From positions 442,757-506,756 of the forward strand of contig NZ_JACYXM010000006.1 in assembly GCF_014843005.1 (NCBI RefSeq): DNA of 64,000 bases, read 5' to 3'. Below the pieces are notes generated by a model. It searched no databases and was not told where the DNA came from. It saw only the letters and a program-made list of their open reading frames with translations. The translations under genes were made by a program, and so were the position numbers. Shown here in pieces: positions 8,438-17,928 of this stretch. Positions within the stretch are counted from its first letter, which is position 1, and each line of letters starts with the position of its first letter. The stretch is from Rhodanobacter sp. DHG33. GTDB taxonomy: Bacteria > Pseudomonadota > Gammaproteobacteria > Xanthomonadales > Rhodanobacteraceae.

Positions 8438-9550
8438 TCAACTACCGGACGGTGGCTTGTTGGCTACAGGAGCGTTGGCGTATTGCGGATTGACGCGGAC
8501 GCCCGGCTCGGATGTTCCTATTTGCCGAGCCTGGACGAGGCTCGGGTTATTGAACGCGCTGCTGTTGGCCGTCTGTTGAGCTATCGAATGTTGCTGATAA
8601 TTGACCGGAGGTGCATACGATCCTGCGCCATACGATCCGGGCGGCTGTCCCTGTGGGCCGGGTCGGGAGGCGGCTCCATTAAAAGCAGAGTAAGCCATAA
8701 AGCTACCCAAAGTAGTCTGGAAGAAATTGCCAGCCATGGGCGGTACAGAAATGACCAGCATAGTCATCAGCAGTCCGATGCCACCCTGTTCCAACGCTTG
8801 AGTAGACAAGCCTTCGCTGCTGGAACCAATCAGGCCGTTGATGAAGTTGGAACTCCACAAGGCTGTAGCAGCGCGCAGGGTGACTTGCAGCACGATTGCC
8901 GAAACGAAGCTGAGCATGGCCAGTGAGAAGAGGGTGGCCAGGCCGTACATCAACCACTTTTCGAACAGAGCCTTGGTCTTGTTGAAGATCAGGCAAAGAA
9001 TGAACAACGGCCCCAGCCCCACGAACAAGGCAATGGCGAAGTTGTAGAGCAAAAGCAGCGCGCCGACTGCCATGGGCGGGCTGGCGGTACCGAAGATGGC
9101 GAAGTCTGCCGCGCGTGCCTTGTCGGAAGTGGTCTGCACGTCACCGGGTGCAGCCTGTACGGCGTCAATGGCGGCCATGGCGGCGACGGTCTGGGCCAGG
9201 TTTTCGTTGATGCTCTGCTGGATGGTGCTGTTGCTTCCAGTGAACATCTGATTGAGATCGGTGGGTATCTCGTTGGTTGCCAGATTGTGCAGGCTGCTGC
9301 CGAAGATCGACATGGACGTGGCCACGGTGACGATAATCACGATGCGGGCCATGTTCACGACAACAGCCATCAGCGGTTCACGCAGTGTCCCAGTGATGAC
9401 GCGGTAACCAACGCTCATGACCCAAACAGTCAACACCAGAAGAGCCGCCGCGGATACCACAGCCATCATCTGATTCATGAGATGAGTCATGAAGTTGTTG
9501 ATGGCCGTGTTGATGTAATTGTAAACCAGTACATAGATGGCGAGGTTCAT
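8438..9550 (-). CDS. virB6: VirB6 inner-membrane T4SS channel protein
   Basis: 370 aa. Polytopic: hydrophobic segments follow one another from about residue 30 (MAVVSAAALLVLTVWVMSVGY) through ALLLLYNFAIALFVGLGPLFIL and TLFSLAMLSFVSAIVL to GLLMTMLVISVPPMAG. The short motif TKALFEKWLMYG is typical of the TrbL/VirB6 family. The last 80 residues are Pro/Gln/Asn-rich and hydrophilic. It forms part of the inner-membrane complex. It follows virB5 after 91 bases and is followed 9 bases later by the DUF4189 gene. Confidence 0.92.
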   Translation of the reverse strand: MNLAIYVLVYNYINTAINNFMTHLMNQMMAVVSAAALLVLTVWVMSVGYRVITGTLREPLMAVVVNMARIVIIVTVATSMSIFGSSLHNLATNEIPTDLNQMFTGSNSTIQQSINENLAQTVAAMAAIDAVQAAPGDVQTTSDKARAADFAIFGTASPPMAVGALLLLYNFAIALFVGLGPLFILCLIFNKTKALFEKWLMYGLATLFSLAMLSFVSAIVLQVTLRAATALWSSNFINGLIGSSSEGLSTQALEQGGIGLLMTMLVISVPPMAGNFFQTTLGSFMAYSAFNGAASRPGPQGQPPGSYGAGSYAPPVNYQQHSIAQQTANSSAFNNPSLVQARQIGTSEPGVRVNPQYANAPVANKPPSGS

Positions 9551-9641
9551 GGTGTATTCCTGTCCATAACCGGTGCAACGACTATCCGTGGCATGGGCGG
9601 TAGCAAGGTGCCGCGATGCTTGCTGCGGGTATTGGAGTTAG

Positions 9642-10415
9642 TCACAGCGATGGCTGGTAAGAGAAGGCGGCAGTGAGCGCTGTCGCCTGAACCGCCTGGC
9701 CGATCAGATCAGGTTTGGCTTTCAAAGCAGTTTGCCCAAGCGTCGATTGCATGCTCTGCAGCGAGCTGATGTATGCATCGTCCGCATCCATCTGCGTTTT
9801 CCACTGGCTCATGGCATCAGCCAATTGCGCGCTGTAGCTGTTGATCTGGGTTGTGGCTGAGCTGCTTTCGCCCAAGTTGGAAAAGGTGTTCGCCAAACTG
9901 GTGAATTTTTGCACCGCCGGTATATTCGAATCGAGCTGGTTCATCATCTCCACCGTCCTGTTGTATTTGTCCACTTGGGTGTTGATGATCGCGGCGCAAA
10001 TAAGTTGCTGGTTACGGGTGATGGAGGACTGGTTTATCAATGAAGTTACGCTGTTCAGAAGGTTGCCGACGATGCTGCCTGCACTGCTGTTGCAGTTGGC
10101 CTGAATCAGGGAGTCGGCATCGATGGGCTGCATGGTGTTTGGCAGGATGCTGAAATTCGTACCCAAGTTCATGACCTTCGTGAGCATCTGCTCGTACTGC
10201 TGAACCTGGGTTGCGTACTGCTGCACCTGTTGCGCGTATTGCAGGGCTTGTTTGGCGTAGGACAGGGCCGAATCGGCATGACTCGATGTCATGGAACCCG
10301 GGTCATGCACAATCACCTGGGCGGCAACGGGCAACGAAAGCAAAGTCCCCGCGACCGACAACCCGATGGCAAGGGCGGCGCTGCGCCCGGTGGAACGAGA
10401 CATTGTCTTGCTCAT
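9642..10415 (-). CDS. virB5: VirB5 minor pilus component
   Basis: 257 aa from MSKTMSRSTGRS. The start has a clear SD (GTGAGGAAA) and gives a proper signal peptide ending near PVAA-QV, whereas the longer open frame upstream overlaps virB4. The mature protein is helical: VHDPGSMTSSHADSALSYAK, then Gln/Tyr-rich heptads (LQYAQQVQQYATQVQQYEQM), as in the P-type conjugation VirB5/TrbJ family. It would sit at the pilus tip in the periplasm or outside. It begins 25 bases past virB4. Confidence 0.9.
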   Translation of the reverse strand: MSKTMSRSTGRSAALAIGLSVAGTLLSLPVAAQVIVHDPGSMTSSHADSALSYAKQALQYAQQVQQYATQVQQYEQMLTKVMNLGTNFSILPNTMQPIDADSLIQANCNSSAGSIVGNLLNSVTSLINQSSITRNQQLICAAIINTQVDKYNRTVEMMNQLDSNIPAVQKFTSLANTFSNLGESSSATTQINSYSAQLADAMSQWKTQMDADDAYISSLQSMQSTLGQTALKAKPDLIGQAVQATALTAAFSYQPSL

Positions 10416-10440
10416 GGCGTTTTCCTCACTCGGCCTTGGC

Positions 10441-12930
10441 TCAGGTTGATTGGATAGTGGTGCGCGCGGGTTGGGTAGGACGGGTCGGTTGGGTTGGCCT
10501 GGCCTTCCCGCTGCCCTTGCGGTTTTCGTAGAACGCATTCAGCCACTGTTCGGGGCGCAGGTCGTCCACGCTGACGCTGGCGGCGGCGGCGCGCTCTTGT
10601 AGCACCTGGTGCATGATTTCGATGTTGTCGGTGGAAGCGGAGATCACCGACAGTGCGTTGTCCATGCCGCGCAGATTCAGTTGGCACACGGCACTGGCAT
10701 GGCCTTGCTTGACGAGGAAGCAGCGCGAGCGCTCGTCCAGGCTGACCACGACCTGGTATTCGGCTTCGGTAAGCTTGAGGCCTTCCACGTAATCCTCGCG
10801 GCTGGCATTCGGATTGGGCAGCAGGATCATCGTGGCGGTCTGCTCGATGAGCGCGGCGGCGATGTCGCTGGCCAACGCGTCTTCCGGGCTTTGGGTAGCG
10901 AAGATGCCCAGGCCGTTCTGCTTTCGGATGGTCTTCTGCTTGTTCTTGGCGAACTCCTTGAGGCCACCCTTGCCGTCGAGGATCTTCCAGAATTCGTCCA
11001 TCACGTAGATCAGCGGCCGGCCATCGATCAGCGCTTCCAGTCGATGCAACAGGTAATTGATCACCGGCACGCGCACTTCGGGATTGTCGATGATGTCGGT
11101 GTAGTCGAAGCCGATGATGTTGGCTTTCTGCAGGTCGATGGTGTCGACGGGGTTGTCGAACACCCAGCCCAGCGAGTTGCCTGCCGTCCACTTGCGCATG
11201 CGGACGTAGAGGCCGTCGTCGCCCATGTTGGGCAGGCTCTTCTGGAAGTTCGTCATGTTGCGCAGGCGCATGGGCGTGTCGAGCATGCTTTCGACGGCGC
11301 GGAAAATGTCCTCTTCCTCGCGCGAGCTATAGACGCTCTTGCCGGCCAGCACCTTGATCAGTTCGGCCAGGAACTGCACGTTGGCTTCGGTGCGTTCGCA
11401 GTGGAACGGGTTGAAGCCGGTGGGTTGGCCATTTTCCAGTGCCAGGTAGTTGCCGCCGCAGGCGCGCACGAAGATCTCGGCACCACGATCCTTGTCGAAG
11501 AAGAAGATGGTGGGCGACGGCGTGTACTTCTGCACCTGGCTGAGCAGGAAGTTGATCAGCGCGGTTTTGCCGGTACCGGACTTGCCGATCACCATGGTAT
11601 TGGCGATGGCCTTCTCGCCCAGCGAGTTCTCCGCAGGATGGGTGGCATGGAAGTTGAAGTAGTAGGGCTGGCCGTTGGTGGTCTGCAGCGTGGTGACGTA
11701 ATCGCCCCAGGGGTTGTTCTCTTTCTTGCCCGTGGCGAAGTTGTGCAGCGGCGAGAGGCCGAGGAAGTTCAGCGAGCTGACGTTGGCCAGCCGCGTGCGG
11801 TATTTCCAATTGGCCGGCAGCTGCGAGTAGAACGAGGCGGTGACAGCGAGATCTTCTTTCACCGAAACAAAGCCGGCGTTGGAAAGTTCTGCGCGCGTGG
11901 CGGCGATCTGCTGCGAGAGGGTCTCCTGGCTTGGGGCGTAGACGGCAATGGTGAAGTGGTACTCGCCCAGCACGAAGTTGCCGGAGGCGAGCTGGTCCAT
12001 GGCGTGATCCAGTTCCGCGATCTGGCTGAAAGCCTTGTCGCCGGAGGAGACCATCATGCCCTTGGTGCGGTCCAATGCCTTGAGCGCGTCATGACGACCC
12101 ATGGGGCTGAACGAATGGGTGATGACGTATTCGAAATCGAGATACTTCAGGCCGTTGAGGATGCCCGGGTACGTGCCGTCCGTATATTCCTTGATGTTGA
12201 GGATGGCGCCGAATTGGTTGGTGCCGTCCGGCGACGTAATGACGAAGTCGCCGGTCTTGGCAGAAAAGCGGTGTTTGCTCACTGGCAAGTAGCTGTAGAC
12301 CGGTGCGGGAAGCACAGGCACCGGCTCATCGATGCGATTGAGCAGGTAGCCGTAGAGTTCCAGCGGTTCCGAGAACACCACACCATTCTTGGCTTCGTAC
12401 ATGCCCAGTCGGTAGGGCGCGTAGTCTTTCAGCACGGCCTCGACGTTGCCTGCCAACTCAAGCACGGTATTGACGGCTTGCAGCTGTTCGGATTCCAGCC
12501 TGGTGACGTCGCTGGATTTCTCGGCGAAGCGTTTGCCCTCGACGATGGGCCGATAGATCAGGGTCAGGTACAACTCGTTCTGCATCAGCTTCTGAGCGGA
12601 CAACGCGTGGTAATAAGCGTTCGACATGTCCTGGTTGAAAGTTTGCGCGAAACGGCTGCGATCCTTGAAGCGACGGCGGCGGCGCACGTCATGCACCCAG
12701 AACGCCACGTTCACGAAATCCGGCGCACGCAGGGTCTGCAGCATGCGGTTGAAAGTGTTGTGGCGGTGCTCGATGTCCCACTCCTCGCGCCCCACGAACG
12801 GAAGGCCGCCCAGGCGCCACACCATCAGGTAATCGCCACCCGTGGTCTTGAGCACGGTTGGTGATACATGGGTGGACAGCGGGACGAATTCGCTGATTGC
12901 GGTGTCGGGGATGAAGCTTGGCTTGGGCAT
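10441..12930 (-). CDS. virB4: VirB4 T4SS ATPase
   Basis: 829 aa, full family length. The N-terminal CagE/TrbE/VirB domain is followed by the P-loop GKSGTGKT (residues 449-456) and the Walker B region PLIYVMDEFWKIL, with IFATQSPEDALAS downstream. It powers pilus assembly and substrate transport at the inner membrane. The ATG gives MPKPSFIPDTAISEFVP, the usual VirB4 opening. It follows virB3 after a 48-base gap and ends in a Pro/Thr/Arg-rich tail that is low complexity and probably dispensable. Confidence 0.97.
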   Translation of the reverse strand: MPKPSFIPDTAISEFVPLSTHVSPTVLKTTGGDYLMVWRLGGLPFVGREEWDIEHRHNTFNRMLQTLRAPDFVNVAFWVHDVRRRRRFKDRSRFAQTFNQDMSNAYYHALSAQKLMQNELYLTLIYRPIVEGKRFAEKSSDVTRLESEQLQAVNTVLELAGNVEAVLKDYAPYRLGMYEAKNGVVFSEPLELYGYLLNRIDEPVPVLPAPVYSYLPVSKHRFSAKTGDFVITSPDGTNQFGAILNIKEYTDGTYPGILNGLKYLDFEYVITHSFSPMGRHDALKALDRTKGMMVSSGDKAFSQIAELDHAMDQLASGNFVLGEYHFTIAVYAPSQETLSQQIAATRAELSNAGFVSVKEDLAVTASFYSQLPANWKYRTRLANVSSLNFLGLSPLHNFATGKKENNPWGDYVTTLQTTNGQPYYFNFHATHPAENSLGEKAIANTMVIGKSGTGKTALINFLLSQVQKYTPSPTIFFFDKDRGAEIFVRACGGNYLALENGQPTGFNPFHCERTEANVQFLAELIKVLAGKSVYSSREEEDIFRAVESMLDTPMRLRNMTNFQKSLPNMGDDGLYVRMRKWTAGNSLGWVFDNPVDTIDLQKANIIGFDYTDIIDNPEVRVPVINYLLHRLEALIDGRPLIYVMDEFWKILDGKGGLKEFAKNKQKTIRKQNGLGIFATQSPEDALASDIAAALIEQTATMILLPNPNASREDYVEGLKLTEAEYQVVVSLDERSRCFLVKQGHASAVCQLNLRGMDNALSVISASTDNIEIMHQVLQERAAAASVSVDDLRPEQWLNAFYENRKGSGKARPTQPTRPTQPARTTIQST

Positions 12931-12978
12931 GGCATGGGTCCAAAACGGCGCCCCGGAAATCCGGGGCGCCTTGGTGGC

Positions 12979-13287
12979 TTACGTTTTGTCTTTTGACTGG
13001 CCGCGGTAACTGTTGGGCGTGAACACCCACATCCCGTCGTGCTCTCGCAGGTTGCGGACCCGGGTACGGAACTGCAGCCGCAAGCCGAGCAATCGGAAAA
13101 TCATTTCGTCGCGACGCGCCATCTGGCGCATCACGAAGATCACCGGCGGAATCAGCAGTAGGTAAAAGAAGTTGGTGTACACCGACAGCAGGAACACCCC
13201 GCCCACCGCGAAGAAAAACGGTATGTAGGGCACGCCCATGAACATGGGCGGGCGGGTGCAGCCGCGGAACAGCGCGTTCTTATGCAT
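12979..13287 (-). CDS. virB3: VirB3 inner-membrane T4SS protein
   Basis: 102 aa from MHKNALFRGCTRP. This start overlaps the end of virB2 by 8 bases, favouring coupled translation; a longer open frame upstream is unlikely. RGCTRPPMFMGVPYIPFFF is the VirB3/TrbD signature, followed by one or two membrane segments (VGGVFLLSVYTNFFYLLLIP) and a cytoplasmic tail. It partners VirB4 at the inner membrane. Confidence 0.93.
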   Translation of the reverse strand: MHKNALFRGCTRPPMFMGVPYIPFFFAVGGVFLLSVYTNFFYLLLIPPVIFVMRQMARRDEMIFRLLGLRLQFRTRVRNLREHDGMWVFTPNSYRGQSKDKT

Positions 13288-13714
13288 AGTAGCCAACGAA
13301 ATGCGCAATCATCGCGTAGTGATCGACGGCATGCGTGACCATGGAGGTAGGCGCAGAACATGCGGACGAACCGGCGCTGGTCTTGAGGAACATGTTGGCA
13401 ATCTGGCTGGCCGCGCCGATCAATACCGAGCCGATCAACACGGGGGCGACATCACCGATGCGCTTATGCGCGAAGGCGATCTGATAGCCGGAAAAAATTA
13501 CCGCGATGGTCACCACCACGATGGAAATGGCATTGAGGATCTTGGTGACATTGGCGGCGAAGGTGCAGGTGGTGGAGATGGTTTCACCGGCATCCTGGCC
13601 GAATGCGATGCCCGGCACGATCAGAGCGATGAGCACGGCGAGATACAGGAAGGTGCCCAGGCGCGCGCGGCTGGAGCGGATGAGGCTGTCGGTGACGATC
13701 TGGTTCGGTGCCAT
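13280..13714 (-). CDS. virB2: VirB2 major pilin
   Basis: 144 aa. A long signal peptide ends at GIAFG-QD. The mature pilin has two hydrophobic helices (ISIVVVTIAVIFSGYQIAF and VLIGSVLIGAASQIANMF) around the basic AHKRIGD loop, the standard VirB2 layout. The C-terminal tail (about 35 residues, SSACSAPTSM onward) is longer than in Agrobacterium VirB2, as in antibacterial Xanthomonadales systems. A good SD (AAGGA) precedes the ATG. A 203-base leader separates it from virB1. Confidence 0.93.
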   Translation of the reverse strand: MAPNQIVTDSLIRSSRARLGTFLYLAVLIALIVPGIAFGQDAGETISTTCTFAANVTKILNAISIVVVTIAVIFSGYQIAFAHKRIGDVAPVLIGSVLIGAASQIANMFLKTSAGSSACSAPTSMVTHAVDHYAMIAHFVGYYA

Positions 13715-13811
13715 GGCGGGATTTCCTTGGATGGGTGTGGAACGATGCGGCGCTCAGGGTTGCGTCGCTTCAGGGGAGGCTGCGTTGTATGCAGCCGGGT
13801 TCACTGCGGGA

Positions 13812-13832
13812 CGCCTCGATTGTCGCGAGGCG
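13812..13832 (-). promoter_or_regulatory. Hairpin in the leader between virB1 and virB2
   Basis: A perfect 7-bp stem (CGCCTCG / CGAGGCG) with a 7-nt loop lies in the 203-base gap upstream of virB2. No T-run follows. It could act as a processing or stabilising structure that raises pilin mRNA above its neighbours. That role is inference only. Confidence 0.4.
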
Positions 13833-13917
13833 GGTTTGCGGCCACATGGCCACCGACGCGGAATGGTGGATCCGCAGACCTGGATGAGCCGCATGAGCGA
13901 TCGTGCGCGTCGCGGCT

Positions 13918-14895
13918 TCAGAAAACGAAAGCGGCATCGCCGGACTCCTTTGCATGGGCAGCAGTAACACTGGGTGTGGTGCTGGCGACCGCGGACGCCG
14001 CTTGCGGCGACGCCGCCGACTGGATGGCAGGGGCCGGAACCGCCGGAGGCGCTGGATCGTTCGGTCCCGTCACCTGCGGCACGAAGACCGAGGCGTCGGC
14101 CGCGGTGTTATTCGATGCGGCGTTGATCGGTGCACCGTTCGTTCGTGCGGAGGCCGGCGGGGCGGTCGTCGTTGGAGTCGTCGGTGGCATGGCTGCGACC
14201 TTCGACGTCTCCTGCGCCGCGACAGTTGCCGGCGACGAAGCTGGCATCGCGTTGGCCGGATCTGCGGATGAGGTCGCCACGGAAGGCGTATATGCCTTGG
14301 TCGAGAAGAACGACACACTGCGAATGGCCACGCGATAATCGGGGCTGCCTGGCGACGTTGCCGATATCCTGCTGGCGTCGTTGGCATTCCCGGTCGAAGT
14401 CACCGCCATGGATTTGAGGGGAATGGCTTGGGAGTCCCCTGCGCTGGCAACCACACCGTTGCCGCGGTTGATGGAGTCGTACACCTTCTGTACGTAGCCG
14501 TCGCGGTAGCCGGTGACGAAGTTCCCAGAGTAGTAGCAGCTGAAAGCCTTGCCCCAGTCGCCACCCGAGCTGGCGTAGCACGCGCTGAGTATCTGTGCGC
14601 CTGCGGCCAGGTTTGGGCATGCCTCGAAGGCCTTTTCGTAAGAGTCCAGGCCATACTTGCCGAGATTGGCACGATTCACCTGCGCCACGCCCAACGAGTA
14701 GTTGTAGCCCCTGGCGTCGAGCATGTGCACGGTGGCCAGCGCTTCGGCCAGATTCTTTGGCTGGCGTTCGAGCTGGCCGCCGACCACACCGATCGCATAG
14801 GGATTGGCGCCGGATTCGACATCGACGATGTGGCTCATCACCTCGGCCGACACAGCGAGGTTGGGGCAGGCCATCAATCCGATTGCAGCGAACAT
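13918..14895 (-). CDS. virB1: VirB1 lytic transglycosylase
   Basis: 325 aa. The N-terminal SLT-like domain shows MSHIVDVESGANPYAIGVVGG with catalytic Glu27, YNYSLGVAQVNRANLGKYGL, and ILSACYASSGGDWGKAFSCYYSGN. It opens the peptidoglycan for machine assembly. The start lies only about 17 residues before the domain, giving a short hydrophobic leader rather than a standard signal peptide, so an alternative upstream start cannot be excluded. The C-terminal half (from about residue 190) is Ala/Pro/Thr-rich and low complexity, as in other xanthomonad VirB1 proteins. It follows virB11 by 31 bases. Confidence 0.9.
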   Translation of the reverse strand: MFAAIGLMACPNLAVSAEVMSHIVDVESGANPYAIGVVGGQLERQPKNLAEALATVHMLDARGYNYSLGVAQVNRANLGKYGLDSYEKAFEACPNLAAGAQILSACYASSGGDWGKAFSCYYSGNFVTGYRDGYVQKVYDSINRGNGVVASAGDSQAIPLKSMAVTSTGNANDASRISATSPGSPDYRVAIRSVSFFSTKAYTPSVATSSADPANAMPASSPATVAAQETSKVAAMPPTTPTTTAPPASARTNGAPINAASNNTAADASVFVPQVTGPNDPAPPAVPAPAIQSAASPQAASAVASTTPSVTAAHAKESGDAAFVF

Positions 14896-14926
14896 GATGC
14901 GTTTCCGGTATCGGTGTGTGGGTGGG

Positions 14927-15958
14927 TCAGGAGTGCGCGAAGCTGCGGGCCGGATCGAAATCGATACCCGTGATGCAGCGACGACCCGCGTGCGCCTTGA
15001 TGTGCACGACGATGTCGATGGTCATCATCAATAGGCGCTTGATGGTGGCGAATTCCAGTCCGGCTCCTTCGTTGGATGCTTTCACCATCAGGGCGAGCTG
15101 GTCCCAGGTCTGTTCGGTGCTACCCGAATGGCAGCTGGTGATCGAACCGGGATGGCCCGAGGCGCAGTTGCGAATGAAGTAGAACGACTCATCGCCGCGC
15201 AATTCGGCCAGGATGATGCGGTCCGGCTTCATGCGCAGGCAGGCTTCCATGCAGCTCTTGGCGGTGACATTGCTGGTGCTTTGCCCGCCCTTCGAATAGA
15301 GCAGATGCACGACGTTGGGCTGTGCGATGAAAAGCTCGCGCGCGTCCTCGATCGTTACCAGCCGTTCGTTGTCGGGGATATGGTGCACCAGCGATTTCAT
15401 GAAGGTGGTTTTGCCGCTGCCGGTGGCGCCGGAGACCACGATGTTCTTCTTGTTGAGCACCGCCTTGCGGAAGAAGTCCGCGTAATGGCGGCTGGCGCGC
15501 AGCTCCAGTAGTTCGCGATCCGCATCGCTGATGCCGCGGCCGACTTCCACGATCTCGTCGAAGAAGCCGTCCTGCTGGTACTGGTCCAGCGTTTTCGTCT
15601 GCTTGGAGGGCAGGCGGATGGTGATCGATGCCTTACCTGCTTCACAGGCCGGAGGTATCACGAACTGCGCACGCTCTCCGGTGGGGAAAGTCAGTGATAC
15701 GACAGGATCGGTATCAGTGATGCGCTGGCCGGTATTGCTCTCGTTGACGACTGCGGTACAGAACTGGCGGGCTCGCTCGAAGGTCAAGGCCGGTACCTCG
15801 ACCCGACGCCATGCCCCACGGCTCTCCAGATACAGTTCGCCGGGACGGTTGATGCAGATCTCGGTGACGTCCGGCGAGGACATGAACTCCCGTACCCCCA
15901 GTACCTCGTACTGGTAAGCAAGGAACTCGTTCGAGATGTGGGCGTCCAGTTCTTGCAT
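14927..15958 (-). CDS. virB11: VirB11 traffic ATPase
   Basis: 343 aa. Hexameric secretion ATPase at the cytoplasmic face. The N-terminal domain has VTEICINRPGELYLE. The P-loop is GATGSGKTT (residues 177-185). ERLVTIEDARELFI (Asp box), VHLLYSKGG, and the Walker B/His region ILAELRGDESFYFIRNCASGHPGSITSCHSG follow. Length is normal. It lies 21 bases after virB10. Confidence 0.97.
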   Translation of the reverse strand: MQELDAHISNEFLAYQYEVLGVREFMSSPDVTEICINRPGELYLESRGAWRRVEVPALTFERARQFCTAVVNESNTGQRITDTDPVVSLTFPTGERAQFVIPPACEAGKASITIRLPSKQTKTLDQYQQDGFFDEIVEVGRGISDADRELLELRASRHYADFFRKAVLNKKNIVVSGATGSGKTTFMKSLVHHIPDNERLVTIEDARELFIAQPNVVHLLYSKGGQSTSNVTAKSCMEACLRMKPDRIILAELRGDESFYFIRNCASGHPGSITSCHSGSTEQTWDQLALMVKASNEGAGLEFATIKRLLMMTIDIVVHIKAHAGRRCITGIDFDPARSFAHS

Positions 15959-15979
15959 GTCTGCTTCGAATCGCGTGGG

Positions 15980-17164
15980 TCAGAAACGGGCGACGACGCC
16001 AGTGAAATCGACGTCCTTGGCGACGTAGACGTAGATGATCGTGCCTTGGTTGAGGGTGACGGTGGCTGGGCGATTCGCGGAAGCCTGTACCGCCTGGTTG
16101 GCCAGGTTCTGTATGGTCTGCGCGGTATTGCTCTGGAACGGCTCCTCGGTTACCACGCCGTTGGTGATGGTGGTGGTCTTCGGGCCGTGCTCTGCAGCCT
16201 CGTAGCTGAAGGCATCGCTGAGCATGCTGATCAGCAATGCAGCACCGATGCGTTGGCCCCAGTGAGCGTTGTAATAGCCGGGGAGGCCTGCGCCGCCCAG
16301 GTTGTCGATGCCCGGGCTGGCCATGTTCACATCGATACCGTTGGGGGTGATGATGCGATCCCAGATCACTGCCACGCGGTCGCCTACCGGGCCCTTGTCG
16401 TAGGTGCCAAGCACCTTGGAGCCCTTGGGCAGAAGCAGGTGCTGCCCGTTGAACGAGTAGACCGGTTCGGTGACCAGACAAGATGTGTAGCCAGGGATGT
16501 CCGAGATGATGCGCGTCTCGAGCACGCAGCGGATGTAGGTCCCGCGCTGCATCAACGTGTCGGGATTGCGCAGCGGCTGAGCGCTGGTGACGTTCGAGTC
16601 ATGCAAGCTGCCCGGTGGACCGATGACTGTGGCGGCGGGCGTGGTGGGCGGTGCAGCGGACAGATCTGCACCACCGGAACCCGTGTCTGCCGACGCGGCA
16701 ATCCGGCGCTGCACGAGCGAAGGCGGCTGCACGACTACTGTCTGCGGTGCTGGTTGGCTTGGTGGGATAGGCAGCTGCTGCACCAAGGGAATGGCGGCGG
16801 CCTGCTGCGGCGCGGGTGCGGGTGCAGTTGGCTGCGGTAGGACCAGGGACTTGGGCGGTTCCGCCACCGTGACCTTTTCCTCGCTTGGCTTTGGCTGTTC
16901 GTTGCGGCTGCCGGTACCTGTGACCATCCAATAGGCGACAAACAGCAGCAGTACCACGACAGCACCCAGCAACAGCAGTGCGCGCTGGTTCATGCGCCTG
17001 AGGTCGTGCGACCGCAACTGGGGAGCGCCTGCATCGAGATCAGGTGCAGCGGATTGCTGGTAGCGGGTGGAATAAGGATTGCTGCCCAGCGGATCGGCCT
17101 GATTGCCTGACGTGTCGTGGGGCATGCCGCCCTCGCCGGGTTGATTGGGAGTATTGGAGTTCAC
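15980..17164 (-). CDS. virB10: VirB10 envelope-spanning T4SS core protein
   Basis: 394 aa. A cytoplasmic N-terminus is followed by one membrane helix at residues 62-82 (LLLLGAVVVLLLFVAYWM), then a Pro/Gln/Ala-rich periplasmic linker. The C-terminal TrbI domain shows MQRGTYIRCVLETRIISDIPG, LLPKGSKVLGTYD, VIWDRIITPNGIDV and VARF at the end. It is the scaffold from inner to outer membrane. The start overlaps the virB9 stop by 4 bases (ATGA). Confidence 0.96.
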   Translation of the reverse strand: MNSNTPNQPGEGGMPHDTSGNQADPLGSNPYSTRYQQSAAPDLDAGAPQLRSHDLRRMNQRALLLLGAVVVLLLFVAYWMVTGTGSRNEQPKPSEEKVTVAEPPKSLVLPQPTAPAPAPQQAAAIPLVQQLPIPPSQPAPQTVVVQPPSLVQRRIAASADTGSGGADLSAAPPTTPAATVIGPPGSLHDSNVTSAQPLRNPDTLMQRGTYIRCVLETRIISDIPGYTSCLVTEPVYSFNGQHLLLPKGSKVLGTYDKGPVGDRVAVIWDRIITPNGIDVNMASPGIDNLGGAGLPGYYNAHWGQRIGAALLISMLSDAFSYEAAEHGPKTTTITNGVVTEEPFQSNTAQTIQNLANQAVQASANRPATVTLNQGTIIYVYVAKDVDFTGVVARF

Positions 17165-17928
17165 TTCTGGGTGTTCCTTCGCAGACCCACGACATCGTCG
17201 CCGTGGCGGATGACCAGGTAGGGATACGTGCCGTGAACGACGATGGTGTTGCCCTCGACGGTGGTGTTCACCAGCGAGTCCTCGCCCTTTTCCTGTTCGC
17301 GCATGAAGACCGCGGGGAAGTCGCCGGTCGGGAACTGCTTGAGGTCACTCATCTTGATATAGGTGAAGTGGCCGTCATCGTAGACATTGACCGGCACCAA
17401 CCACGGAGCCGCCTTGCTGCGAGTCGCGTAGTCGTAATTGAAGTTGTAGCTGCGATTCGGGACGAGGTTGGTGTCGAGCGGCGCTGCCTTGGCATCCTTG
17501 TGGATCTCCTTGGCGAAGCTGGCATCGGCCGGATAGTTGAAGGTGATCTTGTATTCCACGCCGTTGCGGCGAGCCTGGTCGAGCGTCTTCCAGTCGGTGG
17601 CGACAACCTTCAGTTCGAAGATGTAGGAGTGCGTCGCCGTGCGGATCATCATGTTGGTGTCCACGTCGACGTTCTTCGGCTTCAGATAGAAGACGTTGTC
17701 GCGCCGGGTGAGCTCCCAGCCGGAACTGAAACCGGTGCTGTAGTCGAGGATCTTCTCCTGCGGACTGAGCTCGATCTGTGTGGTGATGCCGAGACCGGTG
17801 CGCACCGGATAGATGCGGTCAGGCTGATAGTCGTACTGTTGCACGACCTGCGCACTTGCCAGCGTGGGTAAGCCAAGGAAGGCCGCGCACATGGCGACGG
17901 TCAGGCCGGGCAGGGTGGGTCGATTCAT
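17161..17928 (-). CDS. virB9: VirB9 outer-membrane core complex protein
   Basis: 255 aa with a signal peptide ending at LASA-QV. The N-terminal domain (YQPDRIYPVRTGLGITTQIEL, then WELTRRDNVFYLKPK) and C-terminal domain (NFNYDYATRSKAAPWLVPVNVYDDGHFTYIKM, VHGTYPYLVIRHGDDVVGLRRN) match VirB9/CagX. With VirB7 and VirB10 it builds the outer-membrane ring. It overlaps virB8 and virB10 by 4 bases each. Confidence 0.96.
   Translation of the reverse strand: MNRPTLPGLTVAMCAAFLGLPTLASAQVVQQYDYQPDRIYPVRTGLGITTQIELSPQEKILDYSTGFSSGWELTRRDNVFYLKPKNVDVDTNMMIRTATHSYIFELKVVATDWKTLDQARRNGVEYKITFNYPADASFAKEIHKDAKAAPLDTNLVPNRSYNFNYDYATRSKAAPWLVPVNVYDDGHFTYIKMSDLKQFPTGDFPAVFMREQEKGEDSLVNTTVEGNTIVVHGTYPYLVIRHGDDVVGLRRNTQK

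Noticed and set aside
10609..12864. Open frame of about 750 codons antisense to virB4
   Set aside because: Composition is that of an antisense shadow, and virB4 has clear ATPase motifs.
16641..16660. 11-base match to the tRNA-Val 3' end inside virB10, as a possible attachment site
   Set aside because: Too short, GC-rich and within a conserved coding region; chance matches of this size are expected.
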